From NCBI RefSeq assembly GCF_008704715.1, contig NZ_CP023689.1, positions 1,550,001 through 1,614,000 on the forward strand: 64,000 bases of DNA, written 5' to 3'. The notes beneath the pieces were generated by a model. It had not been told where the DNA came from. It worked only from the letters and a program-made list of their open reading frames with translations, and did no database searches. The position numbers and the translations under genes are program-made. Positions 24,504-35,150 of the stretch are shown here, piece by piece. The DNA is from Streptomyces chartreusis (GTDB taxonomy: Bacteria; Actinomycetota; Actinomycetes; Streptomycetales; Streptomycetaceae). The first letter of the stretch is position 1. Every line of letters starts with the position of its first letter.

Positions 24504-26207
24504 TCAGACGTGGTCGTGCCCCAGCGGGTCGCCCTCCGCCTCGGTGCCCGCGCCCGGACCGATCTTGATCTCGAACTCGCCGTCGTACTCCTTGTGCCCG
24601 GCGATCACGGCGAGTTCGACGGCCTCGGAGCCCATCTCGCCGCGCACGATGACCGGGTCCCGGCGCAGATCGCGCATGAGGGCGAAGCACATGCCGATCA
24701 TCACGAGCACGAACGGCGCGGCGGCCAGGATCGTGAGGTTCTGCAGGCCCGTGAGCGCGTCGCCCTGGCCGCTGCCGACGAGCAGCATGATGGCGGCGAC
24801 GGCGCCGGTCACCACACCCCAGAACACCACGACGAACCGGCCGGGTTCGAGGGCGCCCTTCTGGGAGAGCGTGCCCATCACGATGGAGGCGGCGTCGGCC
24901 CCGGAGACGAAGAAGATGCCGACCAGGATCATCACGAGCAGGCTGGTGACCGTGGCGATGGGGAACTCCTGGAGCAGGCCGAAGAGTTGGCCCTCGGGCG
25001 TGTCCTCGCCGCCGAGCCCGCCGCCTTCCTTGACCTTCATGGCCGTACCGCCGAAGATCGCGAACCAGATGAGGCTGACGGTGCTGGGCACGAGGATGAC
25101 GCCGCCGACGAACTGCCGGATGGTGCGGCCGCGGCTGATGCGGGCGATGAACATGCCGACGAAGGGCGTCCAGGAGATCCACCAGGCCCAGTAGAAGACC
25201 GTCCAGCTGCCCAGCCAGTCCGCGACGCCCTCGCCGCCGCTGGCCTCGGTGCGGCCGGCGAGCTGGGGCAGGTCACCGAGGTAGGCGAAGATCGACGTCG
25301 GCACCAGGTCGAGCACGATGATCGTGGGGCCCGCGATGAACACGAAGACCGCGAGGACCAGCGCCAGCACCATGTTGATGTTGGACAGCCACTGGATGCC
25401 ACGCTCGATGCCGGAGATGGCCGAGGCGACGAACGCCAGCGTGAGCACGGCGATGATCGCGACGAGCAGGCCGGTGCTCACGTCGTCCATCCAGTCCAGC
25501 TCCCGGAAGCCGGAGCCGATCTGGAGCGCGCCGAGGCCGAGCGAGGCCGCGGAGCCGAAGACGGTGGCGATGATCGCGAGGATGTCGATCACCCGCCCGC
25601 CGGTGCCGTTGGCGTGCTTCTCACCGATCAGCGGGGTGAACACCGCGCTGATGGTCTGGCGGCGGCGTTTGCGGAAGGTGCTGTAGGCGATGGCCAGTCC
25701 CACCACCGCGTAGATCGCCCAGGGGTGCAGCGTCCAGTGGAAGAGGGTGGTGGCCATCGCCGTCTCCATGCGTTCCCCGGAGTTGGCGGGGTCCGTGCCG
25801 GGCGGCGGGGTCGTGTAGTGCGCGAGCGGCTCGCTGACGCCGTAGAACATCAGGCCGATGCCCATGCCGGCGCTGAACATCATCGCGACCCAAGACACCG
25901 TGCGGAACTCGGGCTCCTCGCCCTCGGCACCCAGGTGGATGCGGCCGTAGCGGCTGATGGCGAGCCACAGCGCGAAGACCACGAAACCGGAGGCGGCCAG
26001 CATGAAGGCCCAGCCGCCGTTGTGGATCAGGCCGTTGAGCATCTTGGTGGACACGCTCTCCAGCGAGTCCGTGCCTGCCCAGCCCCAGATCACGAACGCC
26101 AGCGTGATGGCGGCCGTGACCCCGAACACCACTTGATCGGTGTGGCGGCCGGAAGCGTCGGCATGACCTTCCGGGCCGCCACCCCTCTTCATCAGATCGT
26201 CTGTCAT
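24504..26207 (-). CDS. BCCT family glycine betaine/choline transporter
   Basis: About 567-aa inner-membrane transporter with twelve hydrophobic segments. Family marks include FSAGMGIGLMFYGVSEPLAH and the Trp-rich segment YWAWWISWTPFVGMFIARIS, which forms the trimethylammonium-binding site in betaine carriers. Residues after about 510 form a charged hydrophilic tail; such tails sense osmotic stress in BetP-type carriers. It should import a compatible solute such as glycine betaine with Na+ or H+. ATG 26207 (MTDDLMKR) has GGAAGG upstream; a start 22 codons earlier does not. Confidence 0.9.
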   Translation of the reverse strand: MTDDLMKRGGGPEGHADASGRHTDQVVFGVTAAITLAFVIWGWAGTDSLESVSTKMLNGLIHNGGWAFMLAASGFVVFALWLAISRYGRIHLGAEGEEPEFRTVSWVAMMFSAGMGIGLMFYGVSEPLAHYTTPPPGTDPANSGERMETAMATTLFHWTLHPWAIYAVVGLAIAYSTFRKRRRQTISAVFTPLIGEKHANGTGGRVIDILAIIATVFGSAASLGLGALQIGSGFRELDWMDDVSTGLLVAIIAVLTLAFVASAISGIERGIQWLSNINMVLALVLAVFVFIAGPTIIVLDLVPTSIFAYLGDLPQLAGRTEASGGEGVADWLGSWTVFYWAWWISWTPFVGMFIARISRGRTIRQFVGGVILVPSTVSLIWFAIFGGTAMKVKEGGGLGGEDTPEGQLFGLLQEFPIATVTSLLVMILVGIFFVSGADAASIVMGTLSQKGALEPGRFVVVFWGVVTGAVAAIMLLVGSGQGDALTGLQNLTILAAAPFVLVMIGMCFALMRDLRRDPVIVRGEMGSEAVELAVIAGHKEYDGEFEIKIGPGAGTEAEGDPLGHDHV

Positions 26208-26295
26208 CAGCGGCACCTTCCCCTGGAACCCGTGGATACGCCGGTTTCCACGTCGTTTCCCAGGACCTACCACAGATCCCGCCGATCACAGCAGC

Positions 26296-27555
26296 TCAGC
26301 AGTCGGTGTCGGGCTCGCCGACCGTGAGGTGGTACGGGGCTCGTTCGTCGAGGAGCAACGGGACGAGGGCGCGCAGGGACTGGCGGAGCGGGACGTAGGT
26401 GCCGTGGGTCCGCACCCCGTGCAGGGCCAGTTCGTCCTTCACCTGGGCGTACTGGTCGTCGGTGAGCCGGTAGCCGCAGGGCGGGTCCTGGATCACCTCG
26501 GTGATCTCGGGCGGGTCGTTGTCGGCTCCGCCCACGTACACGGGCCCGGTGTCGGCGTAACCGGTCAGACGGGCCAGGCCGGTGGCCGCCTCGATCCGGC
26601 CGCGCCGGTCGTCGGTGAAGTCGAACAGCCCGCCCAGCGCGGCGAGTTGGGAGTGCACACGGCGCCGGTTGTTCAGCGCCGGGTCGGCCTTCTCCGCCTC
26701 GGTGAGGGGGTCGACGCGGCTCTCGATGAGCAGGCCGACGGAGTGCTTGACGCCGGACATGTTCCGCAGGATGCGTTCCTGACCGTCACCGGCGACCTGC
26801 CGGATCGGATCGCCCGTCTCGGGGTCGGTCCAGATGCCGTAGGTGCCGGTCGAGTAGCCGCCGTCCGCCGCGGCCGGGCGCACGTACGACTCGGACAGGG
26901 CCCGCGCCTCGTCGTGGACGTCGTCGTCCGTGTTGAGGTTGCGGGGCCACAGGTCGAACAGGTCCTTGTCGTAGTACGGGGGTGTGGCGCCGTACTCGTG
27001 GAGGTCGTAGATGACGTCGGGCCGGCGGTCGCGGACGAGCGCGGCCATGGCGCGTCCCTCGGCGGTCGCCAGCGCCAGGTGGTCGCGGTTGATGTCGACG
27101 CCGTCGCTGTTGCCGCGTGTGTCGGCGGCCCTGCCGTCCGGGTTGGCGGTGGGCACGACCAGCAGGGTGGTGCGCTCCAGGAAGCGCCGGGTCTGCCGGT
27201 CCTTGGCGTAGGCCAGGTCGCGGATCGTGGAAAGGCACGCCTCGCGGCCGGAGGGTTCGTCGCCGTGCTGGCTGCACACGAGGAGCACCTTGTTCGCCGC
27301 GGGGCGTTCTCCGATGCGGACCAGTTGGAGCGGGCGGCCCTGCTTGGTCGTCCCGATCCGGTCGACGGAGACCCTCTCGCTCGCCCTGTCGACGGCGGCC
27401 AGGAAGTCCTGCTCCTCGGGCTGGCTGGTCCAGCGGGCCCCGTTCGTCTGCTCGAAGCCGGTGCGGGGCGGGGAGTCGGCGGCTCGGGCGGGCACGGCCA
27501 CCAGGGACGCGGCGAGGGCCGCCGCGGTCAGGGTGAGGGCTCGGACGCGGTTCAA
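26296..27555 (-). CDS. Secreted M14 family zinc carboxypeptidase
   Basis: 419-aa exported metallopeptidase. The signal peptide ends around AVPARA-ADS (residue 26). Zinc ligands fit H97 and E100 in QHGDEPSG and H186 in DLHEYG. N156-R157 in DINRD bind the substrate carboxylate, and the catalytic Glu lies in LLIESRVD. It removes C-terminal residues or acts on cell-wall peptides. The start is TTG at 27555, overlapping the upstream S15 peptidase stop as TTGA with GGGAG just before it, so the two are co-translated. Confidence 0.88.
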   Translation of the reverse strand: MNRVRALTLTAAALAASLVAVPARAADSPPRTGFEQTNGARWTSQPEEQDFLAAVDRASERVSVDRIGTTKQGRPLQLVRIGERPAANKVLLVCSQHGDEPSGREACLSTIRDLAYAKDRQTRRFLERTTLLVVPTANPDGRAADTRGNSDGVDINRDHLALATAEGRAMAALVRDRRPDVIYDLHEYGATPPYYDKDLFDLWPRNLNTDDDVHDEARALSESYVRPAAADGGYSTGTYGIWTDPETGDPIRQVAGDGQERILRNMSGVKHSVGLLIESRVDPLTEAEKADPALNNRRRVHSQLAALGGLFDFTDDRRGRIEAATGLARLTGYADTGPVYVGGADNDPPEITEVIQDPPCGYRLTDDQYAQVKDELALHGVRTHGTYVPLRQSLRALVPLLLDERAPYHLTVGEPDTDC

Positions 27556-29540
27556 CGGGCTCCCTCCGGGATGCGGTGGGCGGGTCGCGGCGCGCTCGTC
27601 ACGCCGTCGAGGGGCTCGGCCGCGGGTGCGGCCGACGGGGCGCCGGCGATGGCGCGCGCGAAGGCTCCGGCGCCGCCGACCAGCGGGACGCGGGCCTTGG
27701 TGCGGGAGAGGTCGAGGGTGAGGGTCGGCCTGGACGACGGAGGGTCGATCAGGTCCTTGTCCGTGCCCGCGACGATCAGGGCCAGGCGATGGCCGGCCGG
27801 GACGACGTGGTCGGTGGCGGCCAGGTCGAGGGTGATCGTGTACGCCTTGCCCGGGGTGAGCGGTACGCCCTTGTGGTCCGAGGCGTGGTTGCCGAGGTCG
27901 GCCCAGCCGCGGCTGACGACCGTGTGGTCGACGTCGGCGGTCCTGGCCTTCGTCTCCTTGAAGCAGGCGCTGTCGCCCGTGGTGCTCGCGCCCCAGCAGG
28001 TGCGGTCGGTGAGCGTGCTGATGCCCTCACCGCTCGCCGCGTAGTCGCGGATGGTGTCGGGGCCGAGGTCGACCAGGACGGCGGAGAGGTGGGCCGTCGA
28101 GGTGGACGGGGTGGCGGTGACGGTGACCTCGGAGGAGCCGGACAGACGCAGGTCGCGGGTGAGCGGGCCGGTCGTGAAGCCGGCCTTGTCCGGGGTGGAC
28201 GCGTCGATCTGCGTGGCCCAGTCGGTCTCGCTGTGCTGCGGGTCGTCGGTGAAGGTCTCGGTGCCCTTGCCGGGGCGCAGGCCGAGGGTACCGACGCCGG
28301 CCTGGGTGCCCTTGGCGGGCCGCAGGGTGGCGGTGTCGGTGCCGCGCGGCGGCCAGGCTTTGGAGGTGACCCACTGGTCGGGGTGGCGCTCGATGTCGGC
28401 CATCGGCTCGCGGTCGATGCCGTTGTCGTAGCCGAGGAGTTCGTGGTCGAACCAGCGGTGCAGGGTCTTGACCCAGTCGGCGCGGCGGAAGTCGAAGGGG
28501 TCGACATGGCCGGTCTGGGAGAGCCAGATCTTGCGCTCGACGCCGTTCTTCGCGAGGGCGTCCCACCACTGGCCGAGGTGCTTCATCCGGACGTTGAGGT
28601 CCTGCATGCCGTGGATGGCGAAGACGCTGGCCTTCACCTTGCGGGCGTCCTTGACGTAGTCGCGCTCGGTCCACAGGGGCGTCCAGTCGCCGGTGCGCGG
28701 GGCGCCGTCGGCGAGCATCTGCTGGACGGCGCCGCATTTGGCGCGGGCGTCGGGGCTGTCGACGTAGTCGGAGAGCCAGTCGGGGCCGGAGTCGTAGAGC
28801 GGGGCGCCCTGCTGGAAGTAGTAGTCGTACCAGGAGGAGATGGCGCTGATCGGGACGACGGTCCGCAGTCCCTTGACACCGGTCGCGGCGACGCCGTTGG
28901 CGATGGTGCCGTCCCAGCTCTTGCCGATCATGCCGGTTCTGCCGTTGGTCCAGGTCGCCTTGGCGGTGGTGGTGCCGGTGCGGGTCGTGTACGCCTTCGC
29001 GCGGCCGTTCAGCCAGTCGACGACGGCCTTCGCGGAGAGGATGTCGGAGCGGCCTCCGACGTCCACGCAGCCGTCGGAGCGGTTGGTGCCTGCGAGGTCG
29101 ACGCCGACGAACGCGTAGCCGCGGGGCACGAAGTAGTTGTCGTAGTACAGCGGCGCCTGGACCATGTTGCCGCTCGCGTCGTACGTCTTCTTCTGGCTCT
29201 CGTTGCCGCGTCCGCAGCAGGAGTAGTACGGGCTGGCGTCCATGATGACGGGCACCTTGCGGCCCTCGGCGGCCGCTTCGCGGGGCCGGACGATGTCGAC
29301 GGCGACGCGGTCGTGGCCGCCGTCGCGGTCGAGGTCGAGTCCGGTGTCCACCCAGACGGCCTCGCGGACGGCGTTGTCGTAGGAGTAGACGGGTGTGCTC
29401 TCCCGCGGGCCACTCGCCCCGGGGCCGGCTTGTGCCGTCGTGGGCACGAGGAACATGGCCATCAGGGCGGCTGCGGCCGCCGTCGCGAGCGGTCTCCAGA
29501 TCGTGAAGCGCGTGCGTTTCGGCATGCGCGGACGGTACAT
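27552..29540 (-). CDS. Secreted Xaa-Pro dipeptidyl-peptidase (S15 family)
   Basis: 662-aa exported serine peptidase that should release Xaa-Pro dipeptides from peptide N-termini. The signal peptide is strong (R-rich start, hydrophobic core 17-33, TTAQA-GPG). The catalytic Ser is S208 in [10 protein letters not shown]. Asp fits GMQDLNVR and His fits [11 protein letters not shown]-terminal galactose-binding-like domain follows from about residue 420. ATG 29540 has AGGAG at 7 nt. It is coupled to the M14 gene and diverges from an M1 peptidase across 192 bp, so the three probably serve extracellular peptide use. Confidence 0.9.
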   Translation of the reverse strand: MYRPRMPKRTRFTIWRPLATAAAAALMAMFLVPTTAQAGPGASGPRESTPVYSYDNAVREAVWVDTGLDLDRDGGHDRVAVDIVRPREAAAEGRKVPVIMDASPYYSCCGRGNESQKKTYDASGNMVQAPLYYDNYFVPRGYAFVGVDLAGTNRSDGCVDVGGRSDILSAKAVVDWLNGRAKAYTTRTGTTTAKATWTNGRTGMIGKSWDGTIANGVAATGVKGLRTVVPISAISSWYDYYFQQGAPLYDSGPDWLSDYVDSPDARAKCGAVQQMLADGAPRTGDWTPLWTERDYVKDARKVKASVFAIHGMQDLNVRMKHLGQWWDALAKNGVERKIWLSQTGHVDPFDFRRADWVKTLHRWFDHELLGYDNGIDREPMADIERHPDQWVTSKAWPPRGTDTATLRPAKGTQAGVGTLGLRPGKGTETFTDDPQHSETDWATQIDASTPDKAGFTTGPLTRDLRLSGSSEVTVTATPSTSTAHLSAVLVDLGPDTIRDYAASGEGISTLTDRTCWGASTTGDSACFKETKARTADVDHTVVSRGWADLGNHASDHKGVPLTPGKAYTITLDLAATDHVVPAGHRLALIVAGTDKDLIDPPSSRPTLTLDLSRTKARVPLVGGAGAFARAIAGAPSAAPAAEPLDGVTSAPRPAHRIPEGAR

Positions 29541-29732
29541 CGGTCAACTCCTGTGCAGAAGAGGGCGACTGACGCCGCATGAGGTCACGGGTGGCCGATA
29601 AACACCCTTGTGGCGGATCCGCTCATGTCGGCCGAATGGCGATCGTGTGACACGGGTGGTCATGGACACGCAGGAGGCACAGGTACTCAATAGGCTCCGG
29701 ACAGACTCCACCCCCTACGACTTGGAGCTTTC

Positions 29733-31223
29733 GTGCACCGCAGAATCATGGCGCCGGGCGCGCTGGCTGCTGCCTCGCTGATGCTGGCGATCCCGGCGTC
29801 GGCGGCGAGCCTCTCCCCCGGAGCCCCGGGCATCGGCGACCCCTACTACCCGGCCTACGGCAACGGCGGCTACGACGTCTCCCACTACGACCTGCGGCTG
29901 AAGTACCAGCCGGCCACGGACGAGCTGGAGGGCACGGCCACCCTGCTGGCGAAGACCACGCAGGACCTTTCCCGGTTCAACCTGGACTTCCTGCTGGACG
30001 TCAGCGAGGTGCGGGTGAACGGCGCGAAGGCGTCCTTCGCGACCTCGGGCGAGCACGAGCTGGAGATCACGCCGAACAAGGCGCTGGCCAAGGGCACGTC
30101 CGTCACCGTCGTCGTGCGCTACCGCGGGGTGCCGTCGACGAAGGAGGCGTACGGCTTCAACGCGTGGCTGCGCACCTCGGACGGCGGTGTCGCCGCAGGT
30201 GAGCCCGAGGGGGCGTGGTGGTGGTTCCCGAGCAACGACCACCCGCTCGACAAGGCGACCTACGACGTGTCGGTGCAGGTGCCGAACGGTACGCAGTTCA
30301 TCTCCAACGGGACGCTCCAGTCGACGAGTTCGCGGGCGGGCTGGACCCGGTACAACTGGCGTTCCAACAAGCCGCAGGCCACATATCTGGCCACGTTCGC
30401 GGCGGGCCGCTTCGACGTCACCACGGGGACGTCCGAGAGTGGAATTCCGGTCATCAACGCCTACAGCAAGGATCTCGGCGACCGGGCGGGGGCGGCGCGG
30501 GCGAGCATCGAGCGGACCGGCGAGATCGCCGACTGGCTGAGCGAGTACTTCGGGCCGTATCCGTACAACGCGCTCGGCGGGTATGTGCCGAACACGAACA
30601 CCGGGTACGCGCTGGAGACGCAGACCCGGCCGTTCTACAGCCCCTCGAACTTCGCGAACGGGTCGAACACGTCCGTCGTCGTGCATGAGCTGGCCCACCA
30701 GTGGTGGGGTGACCTGGTGTCCGTGAAGAAGTGGAAGGACATCTGGATCAACGAGGGCTTCGCGCGGTACGCGCAGTGGCTGTGGTCCGAGCACGAGGGT
30801 GAGGGGACGGCTCAGGAGATCGCCGACTACGTGTACGCGTCGCGGGCGGCCGACGACGCGTTCTGGTCGGTCGAGCCCGGGGATCCGGGGCCGGAGAACC
30901 AGTTCCACATCGCCGTGTACGACCGGGGGGCGCTGGCGCTTCAGGCGCTGCGCAACGAGATCGGGGACGACGCGTTCTTCGCGATTCTGAAGGGGTGGCC
31001 TGCCAAGTACGCGTATGGCAACGCCTCGGTGGCCGACTTTGTGCGGTACGCCGAGGAGGTGTCCGGCAAGCCGCTGGCCGCGCTGTTCGACACGTGGTTG
31101 TTCCAGCCGTCCAAGCCGGGGGCGCCTGCGGCGCGTAGTGCGTCGATCGCCAAGTCGGCGGCGACGGTGCAGCCGAAGTCGTGGAAGAAGATCGCTGCGA
31201 CGAATGAGGTGCACGGGCACTGA
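29733..31223 (+). CDS. Secreted M1 family metallopeptidase, short form
   Basis: 496-aa exported zinc aminopeptidase. The signal peptide ends near IPASA-ASL. The zinc site is HELAHQWWG (318-326) with the third ligand E341 in INEGFARY. The exopeptidase motif usually written GAMEN reads GYALETQ (291-297), so substrate N-terminus recognition is altered. It lacks the large C-terminal helical domain of PepN. The GTG start at 29733 is preceded by GGAG. It is divergent from the S15/M14 peptidase operon. Confidence 0.88.
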   Translation: MHRRIMAPGALAAASLMLAIPASAASLSPGAPGIGDPYYPAYGNGGYDVSHYDLRLKYQPATDELEGTATLLAKTTQDLSRFNLDFLLDVSEVRVNGAKASFATSGEHELEITPNKALAKGTSVTVVVRYRGVPSTKEAYGFNAWLRTSDGGVAAGEPEGAWWWFPSNDHPLDKATYDVSVQVPNGTQFISNGTLQSTSSRAGWTRYNWRSNKPQATYLATFAAGRFDVTTGTSESGIPVINAYSKDLGDRAGAARASIERTGEIADWLSEYFGPYPYNALGGYVPNTNTGYALETQTRPFYSPSNFANGSNTSVVVHELAHQWWGDLVSVKKWKDIWINEGFARYAQWLWSEHEGEGTAQEIADYVYASRAADDAFWSVEPGDPGPENQFHIAVYDRGALALQALRNEIGDDAFFAILKGWPAKYAYGNASVADFVRYAEEVSGKPLAALFDTWLFQPSKPGAPAARSASIAKSAATVQPKSWKKIAATNEVHGH

Positions 31224-31275
31224 GTTCGCCACTGGGGTGCCGCGTCGGGTTGTCGGGCGGCTGCGGGTGCGCTGT

Positions 31276-31313
31276 GGTTGATCGCGCAGTTCCCCGCGCC
31301 CCTTAGGGGGTTG
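31276..31313. repeat. Dispersed Streptomyces repeat with CGCGCAGTTCCCCGCG core
   Basis: Contains CGCGCAGTTCCCCGCGCCCC, a short element I recognise at many Streptomyces loci, followed by the small hairpin CCCCTTAGGGG. It sits between the M1 and PfkB genes, which converge, and overlaps the stop codon of the PfkB gene. It may serve as a terminator. Confidence 0.65.
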
Positions 31314-32205
31314 CGGCCCACGTGAGCAGATCGTCCAGGCCAATTGCCGCCGCCTCCGTCGACGGGATCGTGCAGGCGTGGGCGCCTGCGATGGTGCCGT
31401 ACAGGGCGCTGCGGGCCGGGGTCTCCCGGTTGAGCCAGGCGTAGAGGAACGCGGCGGCGAAGGCGTCGCCCGCGCCGTTGGAGTCCACCACCGGCGCGGG
31501 CGGGGTCGCGGCGGGCAGGCGGGTCAGTTCGTCGTCGGCGAGTACGTACGCGCCCTTCGCGCCCGCCGTGGCGACGACCACCTCGGCCCGGCCCCGGTCG
31601 GCGATGCGGCGCATGGTGCGCTCGGGGTCGGTCAGGGCGGTGGCGGACAGGAAGACTACGTCCGCGGCCTGTGCGAAGGACTCGTGGTACGGGTTCTCGC
31701 CGTCCCAGTCGTGCAGGTCGGTGGAGAGCGTCGCGCCCGACTCGCGCAGGAGGGGCAGGGCGTGGGCGCAGGGCTGGGTGATGGCGACGTGGACGTGGCG
31801 GCTCGCGCCGGCCAGGGCGGTCACCGTGGCCTCCGGGAGGCGGTCGTCGGCGTGGCCGCGGCTGGTGTCGTACAGCGACAGCCTTCTGCCGTCGGGGCTC
31901 ACGAGGTTGACGGCCCGCTTCGTCCCCGCGGGCTGCGGGATCGCGGTCAGGGCGATGCCCTTCTCAGCGTGGAGGGCGCGGACCAGGTCGCCCTCGGGGT
32001 CGTCGCCGAGCATGTCGAGGTGATGGACCCGCAGGCCGAGCGCGGTCAGGCCCAGGGCGACGAAGTCACCGGTCTGCCCGGCGCGGGTGCGGATACCCGA
32101 GTCGATCATGTAGCTGTCGGCGTACGGCAGCGGCAGTTCCGGCACGTACACGATGGTGTCGACGCCCGCCCCACCCAGCACGAGCACATCGATGTCGCGG
32201 CTCAA
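31303..32205 (-). CDS. PfkB family carbohydrate/nucleoside kinase
   Basis: 300-aa ribokinase-fold enzyme. The N-terminal sugar-binding region is VLVLGGAGVDTIVYV, and the C-terminal signature VDSNGAGDAFAAAFLYAW carries the catalytic Asp in the anion-hole turn GAGD. The substrate could be ribose, an adenosine-like nucleoside or another sugar. The TTG start at 32205 overlaps the upstream macro-domain stop as TTGA and has GGAGGG 5 nt before it. The link to a macro-domain ADP-ribose protein suggests salvage of ribose or ADP-ribose, which is inference. Confidence 0.85.
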   Translation of the reverse strand: MSRDIDVLVLGGAGVDTIVYVPELPLPYADSYMIDSGIRTRAGQTGDFVALGLTALGLRVHHLDMLGDDPEGDLVRALHAEKGIALTAIPQPAGTKRAVNLVSPDGRRLSLYDTSRGHADDRLPEATVTALAGASRHVHVAITQPCAHALPLLRESGATLSTDLHDWDGENPYHESFAQAADVVFLSATALTDPERTMRRIADRGRAEVVVATAGAKGAYVLADDELTRLPAATPPAPVVDSNGAGDAFAAAFLYAWLNRETPARSALYGTIAGAHACTIPSTEAAAIGLDDLLTWAATP

Positions 32206-32690
32206 CTCGGGCCCTCCCCATGGTCGTAGACCGTCACGGCGATCCCTCGTCGCACCAGCCGATCGGTGATCAGCGGCTCGACCCGGGACCACTTGCCGCC
32301 GGCCAACCCGCACCCTATCCGGGGCATGTGGACCGACGCGCCGAGGTCGGCGGCCTTCTCGGCCAGCCTCTCCAGCGCGGCGTCGATCGCCTCGTAGCGC
32401 ACGGGAACGCCCTTGCTGCCCGTGCGGATGCCGCGCTGCCCGACCATGTTGGCCACCCAGACGTAGGGCTCGACCTGGACGAACCGGACCGCGCCCAGCC
32501 CGAAGTCGTTGGACGCGCGCTCGCGGTGCCAGGCCCGGTAGGACTTCTCCGGCTCCGGCCAGCGGCGCGATATCGCGAGGACGAAGCCCTTTCCCCATCC
32601 CCCGATGTCGTTGCAGACATGGGCGATCACCTTGACGCCCTTCACCGACGGAACGGTGGCGTCACCCCGGATGTAAGTGATCTCCGACAT
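32202..32690 (-). CDS. Macro domain protein (ADP-ribose processing)
   Basis: 162-aa single-domain protein. GDATVPSVKGVKVIAHVCND and GGWGKGFVLAIS match the ADP-ribose-binding loops of macro domains of the ADP-ribose-1''-phosphate phosphatase / Poa1p type. MPRIGCGLAGGKW supplies the second phosphate loop. It should hydrolyse or bind ADP-ribose derivatives or reverse ADP-ribosylation. It is translationally coupled to the PfkB kinase gene. ATG 32690 begins MSEITYIRGDA. Confidence 0.87.
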   Translation of the reverse strand: MSEITYIRGDATVPSVKGVKVIAHVCNDIGGWGKGFVLAISRRWPEPEKSYRAWHRERASNDFGLGAVRFVQVEPYVWVANMVGQRGIRTGSKGVPVRYEAIDAALERLAEKAADLGASVHMPRIGCGLAGGKWSRVEPLITDRLVRRGIAVTVYDHGEGPS

Positions 32691-32730
32691 GACGCCACCG
32701 TAGAGGCCGGGACTGACAGCGGCCCCGGAA

Positions 32731-34197
32731 TTACTTCGTGAGCTCGGACAGTTCCTGGTCCTCCGTGTGGTTCACGCGGCGGCGGACCGCGTACCAGCCG
32801 GTGACCAGCATCGCGGCGATCACCGGGATGAGGAGGAGGGTCTTGCGGCCGACCTCGGGGTCGTTCCACATCATGCCGAGGCAGGCGAGCAGGAAGACGA
32901 CCGTGGCGATCTCGGTGACGGGGCTGCCGGGGAGGCGGAAGGAGGGGCGCTGAAGCAGGCCGGCCTTCGCGCGGCGGACGAAGACCAGGTGGCAGACCAT
33001 GATGATCACCCAGGTGGAGATGATGCCGAGGGACGCCACGTTCAGCACGATCTCGAAGGCCTGGCTGGGCATCAGGTAGTTCAGGCCGACGCCGAGCACG
33101 CACACCGCGCAGGTGAGCAGGATGCCGCCGTAGGGCACCTGGCTGCGGTTCATGCGGGCCGTGAACTTCGGGGCCGAGCCCGCCATCGCCATGGAGCGCA
33201 GGATGCGGCCGGTGGAGTAGAGGCCGGAGTTGAGGGAGGACATGGCGGCCGTGAGGACCACCAGGTTCATCACGTCACCGGCCGCCGGGACGCCGATCTT
33301 CGACAGGACGGTGACGAAGGGGCTCTCGTCGGCCGAGTAGACCGAGCCGGGGAGGAGGAGCGCGAGCAGGACGACCGAGCCGACGTAGAAGAGGCCGACG
33401 CGCCACATGATCGAGTTCACCGCGCGCGGGACGACCTTCTCCGGCTCCGCGGTCTCACCCGCGGCGACACCGACGAGTTCCAGCGCGGCGTACGCGAAGA
33501 TCACGCCCTGCATGACCAGGACGACGGGCATCATGCCGTGCGGGAAGACACCGCCGTTGTCGGCGATCACGCTCACGCCGGGCGTCGTGCCGCCCACCTC
33601 GTGCTGGGTGGCGAGCAGGAAGATGCCGACGAACATGAAGCCGACCAGCGTGGCGACCTTGATGATCGCGAACCAGAACTCCATCTCGCCGAAGATCTTC
33701 ACCGAGATCAGGTTCACGGCCAGCACGACCGCCAGCGCGATCAGGGCCAGCACCCACTGCGGGATGTCGGTGAACAGGCTCCAGTAGTGCGTGTAGAGCG
33801 CGATCGCGGTGATGTCGGCGATGCCGGTCGTCGACCAGTTCAGGAAGTACATCCAGCCGGCGACGTAGGCGCCCTTCTCGCCGAGGAACTCACGCGCGTA
33901 CGACACGAACGAGCCGGACGAGGGGCGGTAGAGGACCAGTTCGCCCAGGGCGCGCACGACGAAGAAGGCGAAGACGCCGCAGACGAGGTAGGCGATCGCG
34001 AGGGCCGGGCCCGCGTTGTGGAGGCGACCGCCGGCGCCGAGGAAGAGGCCGGTGCCGATGGCCCCGCCGATGGCGATCATGTTGACGTGGCGGGCCTTGA
34101 GGTCCTTGCTGTAACCGGCGTCGCCCGCGTCCGCGGGCACCTGGGCCGCGTCGGTGCGGGATGCGGCCACTGCCGTGTTCACGGCGTCCTTGCTCAC
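32731..34197 (-). CDS. Amino acid permease (AnsP/APC type)
   Basis: About 488-aa secondary transporter with twelve membrane segments. The first helix carries the APC substrate motif [34 protein letters not shown] follows, as in L-asparagine (AnsP), proline and GABA permeases. It imports an amino acid with H+. The chosen GTG at 34197 (MSKDAVNTA) lacks a strong ribosome-binding site; the longer ORF upstream has no family-like sequence. It is divergent from a MerR-like regulator across 221 bp. Exact substrate unproven. Confidence 0.87.
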   Translation of the reverse strand: MSKDAVNTAVAASRTDAAQVPADAGDAGYSKDLKARHVNMIAIGGAIGTGLFLGAGGRLHNAGPALAIAYLVCGVFAFFVVRALGELVLYRPSSGSFVSYAREFLGEKGAYVAGWMYFLNWSTTGIADITAIALYTHYWSLFTDIPQWVLALIALAVVLAVNLISVKIFGEMEFWFAIIKVATLVGFMFVGIFLLATQHEVGGTTPGVSVIADNGGVFPHGMMPVVLVMQGVIFAYAALELVGVAAGETAEPEKVVPRAVNSIMWRVGLFYVGSVVLLALLLPGSVYSADESPFVTVLSKIGVPAAGDVMNLVVLTAAMSSLNSGLYSTGRILRSMAMAGSAPKFTARMNRSQVPYGGILLTCAVCVLGVGLNYLMPSQAFEIVLNVASLGIISTWVIIMVCHLVFVRRAKAGLLQRPSFRLPGSPVTEIATVVFLLACLGMMWNDPEVGRKTLLLIPVIAAMLVTGWYAVRRRVNHTEDQELSELTK

Positions 34198-34418
34198 GGG
34201 TGGTACCAATCTCTGGTGCGCCCGAGCGGGTCGCGCTCGGGTGTCCGGACGAACGTATGGCCTGCGCCCTCCGTAAAAGGCACAGACCAAGGGGCCACCT
34301 TCCCCCACGGAACGCTCCCCATGCGGTGGCATACGTCACAGAGCGTTACTTCTCACACGGCCGTCCCAGTGGTCCCGGCAGGTGTCACAGCAGTGGTGAG
34401 ACAGCGATACTGCTGCAC

Positions 34419-35150
34419 ATGACGACCGGCACCGAGGAACCGACCCAGCCCACCCTCACGATCGACGAACTGGCCGCGCGCGCCGGGATGACGGTCCGCA
34501 CGGTGCGGTTCTACGGCACCAGGGGTCTGCTGCCGCCGCCGGTGATCGGCCCGCGCCGGGTGGGGCACTACGGGCGCGAGCACCTGGCCCGGCTGGCGCT
34601 CATCGAGGAGCTTCAGCAGCAGGGCATGACGCTCGCGGCGATCGAGCGGTATCTCCAGCAGCTGCCGGCGGATCTGGACGCCCACGACCTCGCCCTGCAC
34701 CGGGCCGTGGTGGCCTCCTGGGCGCCGGAGACCGTGGAGACGGTGTCGCGGGAGGAGCTGGAGCGGCGGGCGGGGCGCGCCCTCGGCGACGACGACCTGG
34801 AGCGGCTGGCCGCGATGGGTGTGGTCGAGGCCGGTGAGGGGGACGGCGAGTACCGCGTGGACCTCGGGCTGCTGCGGCTCGGCGTCGGGCTGCTGGACGT
34901 GCCGCTGTCCCAGGACGCGATCCTCGCGTCGCGCACGGTCCTCATCGAGCACTCGCGGGCGGCGGCGCACGAACTGTCGCAGCTCTTCCGCGACGAGGTG
35001 TCGGAACGCGACGCGCAGGACGTGAAGTCGCTGTCCGCCTATATGCAACCCGTCATCGTGCAGGCCCTGCTGACGACCTTTCAGCGGTCCCTGCGCGAGG
35101 AGCTGCGGCAGTGGCTGGGCGGCGGCTCAGAGGAACGCGGATCCGCCTGA
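34419..35150 (+). CDS. MerR family transcriptional regulator
   Basis: 243-aa regulator. The N-terminal winged HTH is TIDELAARAGMTVRTVRFYG (14-33), followed by the wing LLPPPVIGPRRVGHYGREHL and a dimer helix. The C-terminal half (about 110-243) has no cysteines for metal sensing and probably binds an unknown ligand or partner. ATG 34419 gives the family's usual spacing to the HTH. It is divergent from the amino-acid permease and may control it. Its 3' end overlaps the convergent dehydrogenase gene by 24 bp. Confidence 0.87.
   Translation: MTTGTEEPTQPTLTIDELAARAGMTVRTVRFYGTRGLLPPPVIGPRRVGHYGREHLARLALIEELQQQGMTLAAIERYLQQLPADLDAHDLALHRAVVASWAPETVETVSREELERRAGRALGDDDLERLAAMGVVEAGEGDGEYRVDLGLLRLGVGLLDVPLSQDAILASRTVLIEHSRAAAHELSQLFRDEVSERDAQDVKSLSAYMQPVIVQALLTTFQRSLREELRQWLGGGSEERGSA

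Noticed and set aside
27576-29582. 668-codon plus-strand frame opposite the S15 peptidase
   Set aside because: Shadow; the minus-strand gene has a signal peptide, catalytic triad and ribosome-binding site.
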